Shown here piece after piece: positions 1 to 8,118 of a stretch of 49,713 nucleotides of DNA. Made by a program: the position numbers and the translations under genes. The DNA is from an uncultured Ruminococcus sp. (lineage in GTDB: Bacteria > Bacillota > Clostridia > Oscillospirales > Ruminococcaceae): contig ONAI01000020.1 of NCBI GenBank assembly GCA_900315755.1, positions 1 through 49,713 on the forward strand. Direction: 5' to 3'. How positions within the stretch are numbered: the stretch's first letter is position 1; every line of letters starts with the position of its first letter. Below the pieces are notes generated by a model. That model had not been told where the DNA came from and made no database searches. It saw nothing but the letters and a program-made list of their open reading frames with translations.

Positions 1-44
1 TGCAAGAGAGGGCGTTTCCTTGTAAGGGTGCAGTATTTTTTGCC

Positions 45-62
45 TGCGGAGTTATCTCCGCA
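45..62. repeat. Perfect 7-bp stem-loop upstream of the zur promoter
   Basis: TGCGGAG and CTCCGCA pair around a TTAT loop. No T-run follows on the plus strand, so a terminator for an upstream gene is possible but not shown. The first 44 bases of the window show no recognisable gene. Confidence 0.5.
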
Positions 63-104
63 TGAAAAATGTTAAGTTATCGCTGTGATTTCATGGACGT
101 TAAC

Positions 105-133
105 TTGACATATTCCGTTATATATGATATAAT
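105..133 (+). promoter_or_regulatory. Sigma-A promoter of the zur-znuACB operon
   Basis: A consensus -35 TTGACA (105-110) and a consensus -10 TATAAT (128-133) are separated by exactly 17 bp. The predicted start is near 140, just before the inverted-repeat operator and about 35 bases ahead of the repressor gene. Confidence 0.9.
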
Positions 134-140
134 ACGAAAA

Positions 141-155
141 TGAATATCAATTTCA
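141..155. promoter_or_regulatory. Fur/Zur-box-like operator (7-1-7 inverted repeat)
   Basis: TGAATATCAATTTCA is a 7-1-7 inverted repeat with five of seven positions symmetric, the geometry of Fur-family operators. It lies immediately after the -10 box, over the predicted transcription start, so a bound repressor would block initiation. Autoregulation by the first gene of the operon is inferred. Confidence 0.65.
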
Positions 156-173
156 TATTATGGGGTGAAGTAA

Positions 174-596
174 TTGAAAAACGATTCGGGATATAACACC
201 AAGCAAAAGGAAAAACTGCTCAGTTATCTTATTTCAAATAAAGATAAGCACGTAAACGTTCAGACGATAAGTGCCTATATGTCCGAGGAGGGAACTCCGC
301 TCGGTACTGCCACTATTTACCGCCGTCTCGATAAGCTTGTAGAGCAGGGCGTTGTAAGGAAGTACGTCATCGACGGCAAAACTGGTGCTTGCTATCAGTA
401 CATCGACAGCCAGAGCAACTGCCATGAGCATTTCCACCTGAAATGTATAAAGTGCGAGCGGCTTATCCATATCGACTGCGGACACCTTAAAGGTATAAGC
501 GAGCACATTCTGGCTCACCACGGCTTTACTGTCGATTCGTCAAAGACCGTATTCTACGGAGTATGTTCAGAGTGTTCGGGAGCTGATAAAGAATGA
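174..596 (+). CDS. zur: Fur-family metal-responsive repressor, probably Zur
   Basis: A 140-residue Fur-family protein with an N-terminal winged helix (about residues 10-70, with the recognition segment TATIYRRLDKL) and a C-terminal metal-binding dimer domain. Visible metal sites are the HEHFH cluster at 84-88 and the structural zinc pairs C91xxC94 and C131xxC134. The start is TTG, fixed by the GGGGTGAAG ribosome binding site just upstream. It is the first gene of an operon encoding a zinc ABC importer, overlaps znuA by 4 bp, and has a Fur-box-like repeat in its promoter. The context favours Zur (zinc) over Fur or PerR, but metal specificity cannot be read from sequence alone. Confidence 0.85.
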   Translation: MKNDSGYNTKQKEKLLSYLISNKDKHVNVQTISAYMSEEGTPLGTATIYRRLDKLVEQGVVRKYVIDGKTGACYQYIDSQSNCHEHFHLKCIKCERLIHIDCGHLKGISEHILAHHGFTVDSSKTVFYGVCSECSGADKE

Positions 597-1606
597 GAAA
601 AAGGATAATAGGTCTTGCGGCGGCGCTGCTTACGGCAGCGTCAGTTTTCAGCGGATGTTCGCTTAAAAGTCCGGACAGGGGCGATAAGCTTTCGATAGTT
701 ACAACGAGCTTTCCGCCATACGACTTCGTAAGAGCAGTGGCAGGCGACAGTGCTGAAATTGAAATGCTGCTTCAGGCAGGTGCAGAGGCTCACTCCTATG
801 AGCCTGTGCCGCTGGATATAGCCAGAATACAGAACTGCGATGTTTTCGTGTATATCGGAGGCGAGGGCGAGGTCTGGGTGGACAAGATACTCGATTCGAT
901 AGATACCGAGGGCAAAACGATAATACGTCTCTTCGACTACATTGATCCGCTTGAGGAAGAGGAGGTCGAGGGCGCATCGCCTGACGGACATCACCACCAC
1001 CATCACGATCACGATGATGAGGACGACCACGACCACGATCACGATGATGAGGACGACCATGACCACGATGAAGAAGAGGAATTCGATGAGCATATCTGGA
1101 CCTCTCCGCGCAACGCCAAGCTGTGCGTTCAGGGGATAGAGGAGGCTTTGTGCCGTGATTTCCCTGAGAAAAAGGACTTGTTCAGCAGTCAGGGCGAAGT
1201 GTACGAAAAGCAGCTCGATGACCTCGACCGCGATTTCACCGAAATGACAGCGAGCGCTAAGGGGAATACTATAATAGTCGGCGACAGATTCCCGTTCCGC
1301 TATCTTGCTCATGATTACGGACTTAAATACTATGCGGCGTTCAGCGGATGCAGCTCGGAATCCGAGCCCTCTGTCTACACAATGGCTTTCCTTATCGACA
1401 AGCTGCTTGAGGGCGATACGGATGTTGTATTCTACCTTGAATTTTCCACTAAGCGTCTTGCGGAAAAGCTGAGTGATGCGGCTGATGTTGAAATGCTGCC
1501 GCTCCAGTCATGTCACAACGTAACGCGCGATGACTTCCGCAGCGGAGTTACCTACATAGACCTTATGAAACAAAATCTTGATAATCTTCGGGAGGCACTG
1601 AATTGA
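593..1606 (+). CDS. znuA: Zinc ABC transporter substrate-binding lipoprotein
   Basis: A cluster A-I metal-binding protein of 337 residues. It begins with a lipoprotein signal peptide (charged MRKR, hydrophobic core, lipobox ending at C22), so it should be tethered outside the membrane. Residues 132-168 form a loop almost entirely of His, Asp and Glu, including six consecutive His; this is the hallmark of zinc-binding ZnuA/AdcA proteins. A conserved metal-ligand His lies in AEAHSYEP (about residue 67). The start codon overlaps the zur stop (ATGA) and the end overlaps znuC (TTGA), so expression is coupled. The His/Asp loop is thought to capture zinc or sense its supply. Confidence 0.92.
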   Translation: MRKRIIGLAAALLTAASVFSGCSLKSPDRGDKLSIVTTSFPPYDFVRAVAGDSAEIEMLLQAGAEAHSYEPVPLDIARIQNCDVFVYIGGEGEVWVDKILDSIDTEGKTIIRLFDYIDPLEEEEVEGASPDGHHHHHHDHDDEDDHDHDHDDEDDHDHDEEEEFDEHIWTSPRNAKLCVQGIEEALCRDFPEKKDLFSSQGEVYEKQLDDLDRDFTEMTASAKGNTIIVGDRFPFRYLAHDYGLKYYAAFSGCSSESEPSVYTMAFLIDKLLEGDTDVVFYLEFSTKRLAEKLSDAADVEMLPLQSCHNVTRDDFRSGVTYIDLMKQNLDNLREALN

Positions 1607-2313
1607 AAACTATTATTGAATGCAAGGATCTCAGCGCAAGCTATGACGGTATGAAGGTGTTGAATTCACTCTCGTTCAGTCTCAATGAGGGCGATTATAT
1701 GTGCATACTCGGAGAGAACGGCTCGGGAAAGAGTACTCTTGTGAAGTGTCTGCTGGGAATAAAGCAGCTCGATGGCGGCAAAATAACGATGTGCGATGGT
1801 CTGAGCCAGAAGGACATCGGCTATCTTCCGCAGCATACCAATTTACAGAACGGATTTCCGGCGACTGTCTCGGAGGTAGTTATTTCCGGATGTCTTGGAA
1901 GACGCGGATTCCGTCCGTTTTATTCATCCGATGAGAAAAAGATCGCAAAAGCCGCAATGGAGCGTCTGGGGATAGCCGACCTTGCCAAGAGGAGCTGCCG
2001 CGAGCTTTCGGGCGGTCAGCAGCAGAGAATGCTGCTTGCAAGGGCAATGTGTGCCGCAAAGAAGCTGCTTCTTCTCGATGAGCCTGTGAACGGTCTCGAT
2101 CCTGCGGCACAGGAAGAGATGTATTCGCTGATACAGGAGCTCAACCGGAAGGACGGTATGACGGTGATAATGGTGTCTCACGATGTCGTAAGGGCTGTGG
2201 ACTGCTCTAATCGCATACTATGTCTTTGCAGCAACGATCACAGCTTCTTCGGCACTCCGGAGGAGTACCTCAATTCCCATCTTGGAAGCAAGTTTTTAGG
2301 AGAATCAAAATGA
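1603..2313 (+). CDS. znuC: Zinc ABC transporter ATP-binding protein
   Basis: A 236-residue ABC ATPase that powers the zinc importer. It shows a Walker A (GENGSGKST, about 37-45), a Q-loop (LPQH), the signature LSGGQQQR (135-142), Walker B LLLLDEP (155-161) and the H-loop SHD. It starts with TTG overlapping the znuA stop, preceded by GGGAGG. It overlaps znuB by 4 bp. The family assignment is certain; zinc as substrate comes from the His-rich partner and the Zur-type repressor. Confidence 0.92.
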   Translation: MKTIIECKDLSASYDGMKVLNSLSFSLNEGDYMCILGENGSGKSTLVKCLLGIKQLDGGKITMCDGLSQKDIGYLPQHTNLQNGFPATVSEVVISGCLGRRGFRPFYSSDEKKIAKAAMERLGIADLAKRSCRELSGGQQQRMLLARAMCAAKKLLLLDEPVNGLDPAAQEEMYSLIQELNRKDGMTVIMVSHDVVRAVDCSNRILCLCSNDHSFFGTPEEYLNSHLGSKFLGESK

Positions 2314-3137
2314 ACGATAATATCAGACTTATGTTTACGCCGGAATTCTTCGGCTCGATACTTCTGCCGGCACTCATCGGCGGTATAGCTGTTACTGTAT
2401 GCTGTTCGCTGCTCGGAGTTACACTTGTTCTGAAACGTTATTCCATGATCGGCGACGGACTTTCACATATCGGCTACGGTGCGCTCTCGGTAGCGGCAGT
2501 TATGAACGTTGCACCGCTTAAATTAGCGCTGCCTGTGGTAATAATAGCAGCGTTCATACTCCTGCGCCTTAGTGAGAGCAGCAAGATGAACGGCGATTCG
2601 GCTATCGCATTTTTTTCAACGACAGCTCTCGCAGTCGGAATACTTGTATCGTCCAAAGCCGGACTTACAAATGATGTCAGCCACTATATGTTCGGAAGCA
2701 TCCTCGCAATGACAAAGGGCGATGTGATACTCAGCGTAGTGCTTTCGGTGATCGTGATACTTGCATATGTAGTCCTTTACAACAGGATATTCTCGGTGAC
2801 ATTTGACGAGACCTTTGCCCGTGCGACCGGAGTCAACGCCGGTATATACAACATGATATTCGCTGTGCTGACCGCTGTAACGGTCGTACTCGGAATGATG
2901 ATGATGGGCGCACTGCTCATATCGAGCCTCATCGTAATACCTACTCTAACCTCGGTAAGAGTGTGCAAGAGCTTCAGGGGAGTTGTGCTTACATCCGGTG
3001 CGGTATCGGTAGTAAGCTTTCTTGCGGGAATGATGATCTCGCTGCTTTTCAACACGGCACCGGGTGCGAGCATAGTAATAGTGAATGTAGTGTTTTTCCT
3101 GATATTCTCAGTTGTCGGAAGGGCTATGAAGCGCTGA
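2310..3137 (+). CDS. znuB: Zinc ABC transporter permease
   Basis: A 275-residue membrane protein of the ABC-3 (ZnuB/TroC/MntB) family with about eight hydrophobic segments. The segment VLGMMMMGALLISSLIVIPT contains the conserved cytoplasmic loop and helix typical of the family. The in-frame reading continues upstream, but ATG 2310 is the likely start: it follows TTTTTAGGAGAATCAAA and overlaps the znuC stop. It completes the zur-znuACB unit. Confidence 0.92.
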   Translation: MNDNIRLMFTPEFFGSILLPALIGGIAVTVCCSLLGVTLVLKRYSMIGDGLSHIGYGALSVAAVMNVAPLKLALPVVIIAAFILLRLSESSKMNGDSAIAFFSTTALAVGILVSSKAGLTNDVSHYMFGSILAMTKGDVILSVVLSVIVILAYVVLYNRIFSVTFDETFARATGVNAGIYNMIFAVLTAVTVVLGMMMMGALLISSLIVIPTLTSVRVCKSFRGVVLTSGAVSVVSFLAGMMISLLFNTAPGASIVIVNVVFFLIFSVVGRAMKR

Positions 3138-3236
3138 AACAGGCGGATACAGTTTCACCTCATCCGATTCGTTCTCAGGTCTGCTGAGCTGCGCGGAAGC
3201 TTGCGGAACGTATATTTTTACATCTTCATCCGGCAT
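3108..3236 (-). CDS. Possible 42-residue hypothetical protein
   Basis: A short reading frame on the minus strand starts with ATG at 3236, preceded by a strong GGAGGTGT ribosome binding site 7-8 bases upstream. It ends at 3110, overlapping the 3' end of znuB by 30 bases. The product is acidic and hydrophilic (begins MPDEDVKIYVPQ) with no Cys, signal or membrane segment. I do not recognise it and see no clear promoter. It is supported only by the ribosome binding site and by filling an otherwise empty gap, so it may be spurious. Confidence 0.3.
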   Translation of the reverse strand: MPDEDVKIYVPQASAQLSRPENESDEVKLYPPVSALHSPSDN

Positions 3237-3273
3237 AGAAGCCACACCTCCAAATAAGCGGTAATAGTGTTAG

Positions 3274-3296
3274 TATCTCCGTTAACAGCGGAGATA
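3274..3296. repeat. Perfect 8-bp inverted repeat upstream of a membrane-protein gene
   Basis: TATCTCCG and CGGAGATA flank TTAACAG. It lies between the two divergent short genes, 25 bases upstream of the ATG at 3321. No T-run follows on either strand, so a regulatory stem-loop or operator is likelier than a terminator. Confidence 0.45.
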
Positions 3297-3320
3297 TACA
3301 TTTTGCGGAAAGGATTTGTT

Positions 3321-3791
3321 ATGAAAGCGGCAGAACTCGCAATGAAGTATATCGCTGCGGACATACTTTGTATGTTCATAGTGCTGACCTTCGCGCCGGC
3401 AGGAAATACGGCTTTCAGGTATGCCGGACTTGCTTGCAGTGCAGGAGTAATGGCGGCAATGATGATAAGCTTTGCGGCTTCGGAAGCCAATAAGTACGGC
3501 AAGGGCGGAGCAGGTGCAGCAGAGGGCATTATCGGTACAGCGTTCGTACCTCTCGCAAGCTGGGGAGTGCTCATGGCGTCAGTGGCGGCAGGCTTTGACT
3601 ACTACAAGTGGCATAAGCTGCTCAATGCAGACTTCCTCTACGCATATAACCTCATCGAGCACGATGCTTCATCATCGGCGCTGAGCTTCGGGGAAGTGCT
3701 GCTGATGCTGGTATTTGCAGTGATACCGCCGGCGGTATATGGCATTACTTATGCGCTTGTAAGAAAGGGCGTAATATTGTCAAAGTCTTGA
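3321..3791 (+). CDS. Small integral membrane protein of unknown function
   Basis: The ATG at 3321 follows GGAAAGGA and gives 156 residues. Four hydrophobic segments are visible (about 10-28, 32-52, 72-92 and 125-147), with a short Gly/Ala-rich cytoplasmic-looking stretch between the second and third. I recognise no family. It stands between znuB and a zinc-ribbon protein, and the promoter of the next gene overlaps its stop codon. It may or may not be co-transcribed with znuB, 184 bases upstream. Confidence 0.7.
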   Translation: MKAAELAMKYIAADILCMFIVLTFAPAGNTAFRYAGLACSAGVMAAMMISFAASEANKYGKGGAGAAEGIIGTAFVPLASWGVLMASVAAGFDYYKWHKLLNADFLYAYNLIEHDASSSALSFGEVLLMLVFAVIPPAVYGITYALVRKGVILSKS

Positions 3792-3816
3792 CATTGAATG
3801 GTATATGTGATAAAAT
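3788..3816 (+). promoter_or_regulatory. Sigma-A promoter of the zinc-ribbon membrane protein
   Basis: TTGACA (3788-3793) and TAAAAT (3811-3816) are separated by 17 bp. The -35 box overlaps the stop codon of the preceding gene. Confidence 0.8.
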
Positions 3817-3850
3817 TATTAATGAAATTTTGCACGACCGGAGTGATTTT

Positions 3851-4630
3851 ATGGCTTTTTGTAAATACTGCGGAAAAGAACTCCAGAAAGGAGAAGCCTG
3901 CGATTGCAAACAGGCAAAGGCTATCCTCGGTGTTTCCGCTGATAAGAACAATAAAAAAGCAACAGTCCCGATAACAGTTAAGACTACTGACGCATCGGAA
4001 AAAATAGATACATCCGCGCTGAAAGAGAAGATTTTCAACAAAAAGGTAATGGTGATCGGAGGCATTATCCTTACGGTCATTATCGTGTTCCTGTTATTCT
4101 TCATCTTTAACCATATCGGTGCAAGAGGCGCGGCGAGAAAATACGCCAAGAACCTCTACGATAACAAGGGCGGTAAGACCTATTACTCGATGCTGCTTCC
4201 GGATGACCTCTATAAGAGCCTCAAAGGTGATAAAATCGACGCTATGGTCGATGAGTTCAACGATGAGAACAAAGAGACAAATGCGGATTACAAGATCAAA
4301 TTCAAGGGTATCGACAAGATAAAAAAACTCAGCAGCCGTCAGCTCAACGGTGCGGAGAAGTATTTCGCATATTTCGCCGGAAAGTATGATAAGGCTTACA
4401 GGACTAAATCATTCAGCGCCAAAAAAGGCTATGTCTACGAGATAACCTATAAGATCAAGGACAGACAGTCCGGCGAAACTAAAAATTATACCAAGGAAAT
4501 AGCCGTTGTCAAATTCAGCGGCGAGGGCTGGAAGATACTCGATAAAGAACTCAGCGATGACCAGTCTTTCAGCGATTACCTCGAATCCCTCGATTCCGGT
4601 AACGCTAATGCCGAAAAATTCGGATTCTGA
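3851..4630 (+). CDS. Zinc-ribbon, single-pass membrane protein of unknown function
   Basis: ATG 3851, after GGAGTGA, gives a 260-residue protein. An N-terminal mini zinc ribbon (CKYCGKELQKGEACDC, residues 4-19) is followed by a polar linker. One strong transmembrane helix (about residues 76-100, VMVIGGIILTVIIVFLLFF) comes next, then a Lys/Asp/Tyr-rich domain of about 155 residues that would lie outside the membrane. Zinc ribbon plus one helix plus an extracellular domain is a common layout in Clostridia, with no established function. The frame stays open upstream to 3788, but the promoter occupies that stretch, so the earlier start is excluded. Confidence 0.75.
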   Translation: MAFCKYCGKELQKGEACDCKQAKAILGVSADKNNKKATVPITVKTTDASEKIDTSALKEKIFNKKVMVIGGIILTVIIVFLLFFIFNHIGARGAARKYAKNLYDNKGGKTYYSMLLPDDLYKSLKGDKIDAMVDEFNDENKETNADYKIKFKGIDKIKKLSSRQLNGAEKYFAYFAGKYDKAYRTKSFSAKKGYVYEITYKIKDRQSGETKNYTKEIAVVKFSGEGWKILDKELSDDQSFSDYLESLDSGNANAEKFGF

Positions 4631-4671
4631 CAAGTTCCCGGAGCATTTGTGAGGTTACTTTTACAGGTACT

Positions 4672-4892
4672 TTTTATCGGGGCAAACCTTTCTGAGGAAA
4701 GGTTCTTCCCCGAACCCCTTTCCAAAGACTTTTATTTCGTTTTTTTCGCAATGGTATTTGATTCAGGAAAGTTCGACAGTTTTGCTGCTTTATTATGCTA
4801 ACGTGAGAGTAATACCATTGCGAAAAAAACCAGACGAAAGTTTTAGGAAGGGAGTTTGAGGGAGAACCCTTTTTCAAAAGGGTTTCCCTCAA
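4672..4892. repeat. Compound inverted-repeat element, copy 1 (MITE-like)
   Basis: This 221-bp block fills most of the gap between two genes. It holds an outer hairpin (CGGGGCAAACCTTTC ... CCCCG), a long perfect 18-bp inverted repeat TTTTTTTCGCAATGGTAT (4740-4757) with its complement (4812-4829), and an outer hairpin on the right beginning TTGAGGGA. The same arms occur inverted at 35921-36107 around a different core. No open reading frame is inside. It could act as a bidirectional terminator, a non-autonomous mobile repeat, or both. Confidence 0.75.
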
Positions 4893-4963
4893 TAAGCAGT
4901 GCCTGTAAGAGCAACTCCGCAGGTGCTCCGGATTTTTGCGGAAAACAGGAAAATGGAGGTTTT

Positions 4964-5902
4964 ATGGCAGAGACGATATTCAGGCAGACGACGATCATGC
5001 TGATACTGATATTAGTAGGCGTAATGTGTGCAAAGACGCAGATGATAAGCAAGGAGACGAACAAGCAGTTATCGGTATTTGTACTTCAGGTAGTAAATCC
5101 GGCGGTGATACTGATGTCGTATCAGACGGAATACCGTTCAGAGCTTGTTGAGAATCTGCTGCTGTCGTTCGGGCTTTCGTTCGGAGCGTTCGTACTGATG
5201 ATAATATGCTCTTATATATTCATACGTCCGAAGGAGGGCAGGGAGACCGAGATAGACCGCTTTTCAGCAGTATACTCGAACTGCGGCTTCATGGGGATAC
5301 CGCTCATCAATGCCGTATTCGGTATGCAGGGAGTATTCTACCTTACGGCATTCATAACACTTTTCAACGTATTTGCGTGGACACACGGCATCATCATGCT
5401 TTCGGGCAAAAGGGACATGAAAAATGTGATAAAGGTGTTCTATTCTCCGACCATTATAGCGATCGTGCTTGGAATGCTCTCGTTCTTTCTTAGGGTGAAG
5501 ATACCGTCTGTACCTGCGAAAGCGTTCGGTTACATCGGCGACCTGAACACACCGCTTGCGATGATAGTATCCGGTGTCACGATAGCCGATACTAATGTAT
5601 CTGCGCTGCTGAAGAAGCCCTCGGTTTACTATGTGAGCTTTCTGAGACTGCTGCTGTTTCCGTTGATAGTATCGTCAGCACTTGCGCCTTTCGGCATTGA
5701 GGAGAAAGTCCGCATGACAATAGTCATAGCAGCGGCAGCACCGCCGGCAGCGATGTGTACTCTCCAGAGCATAAGATACGGTAAGAATTCGCTTTATTCC
5801 TCAGAGGTATTCGCATTCGGAACACTGCTTTCGGCAGCAACATTGCCGTTGATGGTCACAAGCGCGGAATATTTAACAAAATTGATAGGAAGAGTTTGTT
5901 AA
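4964..5902 (+). CDS. AEC-family (auxin efflux carrier-like) transporter
   Basis: A 312-residue membrane protein with about ten hydrophobic segments in two halves, each ending in a conserved Asn/Pro-containing helix (VVNPAVILMSYQTEY near the start; LNTPLAMIVSGVTIA about residue 190). YSNCGFMGIPLINAVFG is the typical conserved AEC segment. In bacteria such permeases usually export or exchange malate or other small acids; the substrate here is unknown. The start ATG 4964 follows TGGAGGT. The frame is open upstream into the repeat element, but that part is not protein-like. Confidence 0.85.
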   Translation: MAETIFRQTTIMLILILVGVMCAKTQMISKETNKQLSVFVLQVVNPAVILMSYQTEYRSELVENLLLSFGLSFGAFVLMIICSYIFIRPKEGRETEIDRFSAVYSNCGFMGIPLINAVFGMQGVFYLTAFITLFNVFAWTHGIIMLSGKRDMKNVIKVFYSPTIIAIVLGMLSFFLRVKIPSVPAKAFGYIGDLNTPLAMIVSGVTIADTNVSALLKKPSVYYVSFLRLLLFPLIVSSALAPFGIEEKVRMTIVIAAAAPPAAMCTLQSIRYGKNSLYSSEVFAFGTLLSAATLPLMVTSAEYLTKLIGRVC

Positions 5903-5937
5903 AAATGCTGATTTTAAGAAATTTTGCTTATTTCAGT

Positions 5938-5965
5938 TTGAATTTTATCAAAAGTGTGTTATAAT
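5938..5965 (+). promoter_or_regulatory. Promoter of the ROK-type regulator
   Basis: TTGAAT (5938-5943) and TATAAT (5960-5965) are separated by 16 bp, with an extended -10 (TGT before TATAAT). About 70 bases separate it from the start codon. Confidence 0.75.
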
Positions 5966-6039
5966 ATATTTACAGTACACCGTATCATTTACATATTGAC
6001 TAAAAAACATGAAAAATTATTAAAAAAGGAGTGTGTTTC

Positions 6040-7260
6040 ATGGAAAAAAGAGGAATAAGTAAACTTGACCTGAAAAGACGAAACAGAATGCAGATACTGC
6101 GAGTCATCAGAGAATCCGGACCTATTTCCCGTGTCGATGTTGCAAGCGCTCTTGAGATCACCAGAGCTGCTGTTACGATCATCACAAATGAAATGATCGA
6201 AGAGGGTGTTCTCGTTGAGATCGGCGAGGCTCCGATAAACACTGAGAAGCTCCAGAAAGGCAGAAGAAAAATACTTATCGACATCAATGTAAACAGCCGC
6301 TTTGCACTCGGCGCAACCGTTGATGAGAAAGAAGTAACGATCGGCCTTACAAATCTTAATTCCGAGGTGCTCGATAAATCAAGCATGGTGATCGACGAAA
6401 GAACTACCAGCAAGGATATTATCAACTATATCATCAGAACAAGCAACGAGATGATAGATAACAGCTGCCTTACAAAGGATAAGATAATCGGTCTCGGCGT
6501 CGGAGTAGTACCTTCGATGTGGGGCAAGCTGAAGATATTCTACAAGGACGGTATTCTTGATTTCACAAACTTCATTGAGAAGCTTTCAAGCGGTCTTAAT
6601 CTTGAGATCTGCTGCGGAAATGCTATCGGTCTTATGGCTCTTGCAAGCAACGATTTCAGAACCCAGAACGGCTATCAGACAAATCAGGCATTCATCCACA
6701 ACGGTAATCAGGTGAATCTTGCTATCATAAATAAAAACGAACTTTCAAGCGACTATGTATCATACACATCAACTATCGAAAAATACATCGTATGTCCGAA
6801 CGGAAAGCAGTATGAGGGCTATCCGAACGGCTCTGTGAAGGCTGAACTTTCAAGAACTGCGATGCTCAACGCTTTCTATGAGATCTATTCAAAGGATAAG
6901 ACACCTGTCCTCTATGAGCTTACAGAGGGCGATAAGTCGAAGATCAATACAGATAACGTGTTCATGGCGCTCATGCGCGGTGAAGAGCCTGTAAAGCAGC
7001 TTGTAGACGAGCTCATCGCAAAGTATACAGTGCTTATCAACAACCTTGCTATAAGCCACTTTGCAAAGAAGATCGTGCTTCATAACTTCAACCTCAACGA
7101 AAAGCAGTTTGATTACGTTAAACGTGAAATGATACGTCTTGTCAGCGAGGAAATTGCTGACAGAGTTGTACTCAGTAAGCTTGATGGCAAGAACAACTTC
7201 CTCGGCGGATGTGCTCTTGTTATTCAGGATAATTTCTATATCAGAGGCGGTATGCAGTAA
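6040..7260 (+). CDS. ROK-family-like transcriptional regulator with degenerate kinase domain
   Basis: The protein has 406 residues from ATG 6040, after AAAAAGGAGTG (an in-frame GTG at 6031 is too close to that site). Residues about 8-62 form a winged helix-turn-helix of NagC/XylR type (NRMQILRVIRESGPISRVDVASAL). The rest has the ROK fold pattern, but the catalytic Asn-Asp of sugar kinases is replaced by GN in CCGNAIGLMA. The CxCGxxGC zinc motif is replaced by a stretch with a single Cys (IVCPNGKQYEGYPNG). It probably binds DNA and perhaps a sugar ligand without phosphorylating it. It has its own promoter and terminator; no sugar operon is adjacent. Confidence 0.8.
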   Translation: MEKRGISKLDLKRRNRMQILRVIRESGPISRVDVASALEITRAAVTIITNEMIEEGVLVEIGEAPINTEKLQKGRRKILIDINVNSRFALGATVDEKEVTIGLTNLNSEVLDKSSMVIDERTTSKDIINYIIRTSNEMIDNSCLTKDKIIGLGVGVVPSMWGKLKIFYKDGILDFTNFIEKLSSGLNLEICCGNAIGLMALASNDFRTQNGYQTNQAFIHNGNQVNLAIINKNELSSDYVSYTSTIEKYIVCPNGKQYEGYPNGSVKAELSRTAMLNAFYEIYSKDKTPVLYELTEGDKSKINTDNVFMALMRGEEPVKQLVDELIAKYTVLINNLAISHFAKKIVLHNFNLNEKQFDYVKREMIRLVSEEIADRVVLSKLDGKNNFLGGCALVIQDNFYIRGGMQ

Positions 7261-7287
7261 GTCTGCATACGCGGATATAAAAAATTC

Positions 7288-7322
7288 GGACGTTTCCGGT
7301 GCTGCCGGGAACGTCCTTTTTG
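7288..7322 (+). terminator. Intrinsic terminator after the ROK-like gene
   Basis: GGACGTTTCCGG and CCGGGAACGTCC form a GC-rich stem around TGCTG, followed by CTTTTTG, 28 bases after the stop codon. It also lies beyond the end of the convergent VanZ-like gene. Confidence 0.85.
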
Positions 7323-7337
7323 TTTGAGGTTATGTAT

Positions 7338-7853
7338 TCAGGCAGCGGCACGTTTTGCGCTGCGGCGGCTCTTAATGCGGAAATACAGCCACATTGCCGC
7401 CATAGATATGAGCATTCCTGTGAGAGCGCCTGATGTGTCTATGAGGACATCCGTGAACATTCCGGCTCTTCCCGGCACGAATATCTGATGTATCTCATCC
7501 GAACAGGCATAGAGGAAACAGAAGAGCAGAACTCCCAGCGATTTTTTGCTGAAAAGCCTGCGCCTTCCGACAGTCAGCGAGGCGAGAAAGCCCAGCAGGG
7601 TGTAAATGGAATAGTGGGCGAGCTTCCGGACTATATGCTCGGCTTTGTCCATGACCGACATCTGCTTTGAAGGCGGCATTTTATTGTAGTCCTTAACGAA
7701 GGTCTGGACCGCTGTTTTGGTGACTCTGCCGCTCTTATCCGAGGACTTGTTTGCATTATCCATAGAAAAACAGAAAATGCACACCATACAAGCAATAGTG
7801 AGCATGGCAAAAAGAAGTCTTGCGGGATATATCCTTATAGTTGAAAATATCAT
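7338..7853 (-). CDS. VanZ-like family membrane protein
   Basis: A 171-residue protein with four hydrophobic helices and the VanZ signature set: FCFSMDNA near the first helix, RKLAHYSIYTLLGF (about 75-88) and YACSDEIHQIFVPGRAGMFTDVLIDTSGALTG (about 115-146). VanZ of Enterococcus confers low-level teicoplanin resistance, but most family members are housekeeping envelope proteins of unknown role; no van genes are nearby. The ribosome binding site AAGGAGA lies 5 bases upstream of ATG 7853. It ends in Arg/Lys/Ala. Confidence 0.88.
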   Translation of the reverse strand: MIFSTIRIYPARLLFAMLTIACMVCIFCFSMDNANKSSDKSGRVTKTAVQTFVKDYNKMPPSKQMSVMDKAEHIVRKLAHYSIYTLLGFLASLTVGRRRLFSKKSLGVLLFCFLYACSDEIHQIFVPGRAGMFTDVLIDTSGALTGMLISMAAMWLYFRIKSRRSAKRAAA

Positions 7854-7909
7854 ATATTCTCCTTAAACGTTAGTTGTTATCAGCTCAGAGATACAGCTTC
7901 TGCATGAAT

Positions 7910-7938
7910 ATTATACCACTCCCGGCAGCGGTTTGTAA
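7910..7938 (-). promoter_or_regulatory. Promoter of the VanZ-like gene
   Basis: On the minus strand TTACAA (7933-7938) and TATAAT (7910-7915) are spaced 17 bp, with an extended -10 TGG before TATAAT. Confidence 0.7.
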
Positions 7939-8023
7939 ATAATATAAGTCCGATATTGTTATATTTATCCGAAAGGAGGAGCTATTTTTCAGGTTTTTTG
8001 GGGAAAAATTTTCGCAAAATAGC

Positions 8024-8052
8024 TTGTAAGTTGATTCAGGAAATGGTATAAT
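8024..8052 (+). promoter_or_regulatory. Promoter of the 396-residue membrane protein
   Basis: TTGTAA (8024-8029) and TATAAT (8047-8052) have 17-bp spacing and an extended -10 (TGG). The leader to the ATG is about 60 bases; nothing else was recognised in it. Confidence 0.75.
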
Positions 8053-8118
8053 ATAAATTGACGGTTTGCGCTTGTATGCCAAGCCGCATAGTTATGATAT
8101 ATATTATCGGAGGTTTTA

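Noticed and set aside
641-1312. A 223-codon frame on the minus strand with a Val/Ile-rich run
   Set aside because: The run is the complement of the His/Asp codons of znuA. No start signal.
7338-7853. Glycopeptide-resistance gene
   Set aside because: VanZ-like proteins are widespread and no vanHAX or vanRS genes are nearby.
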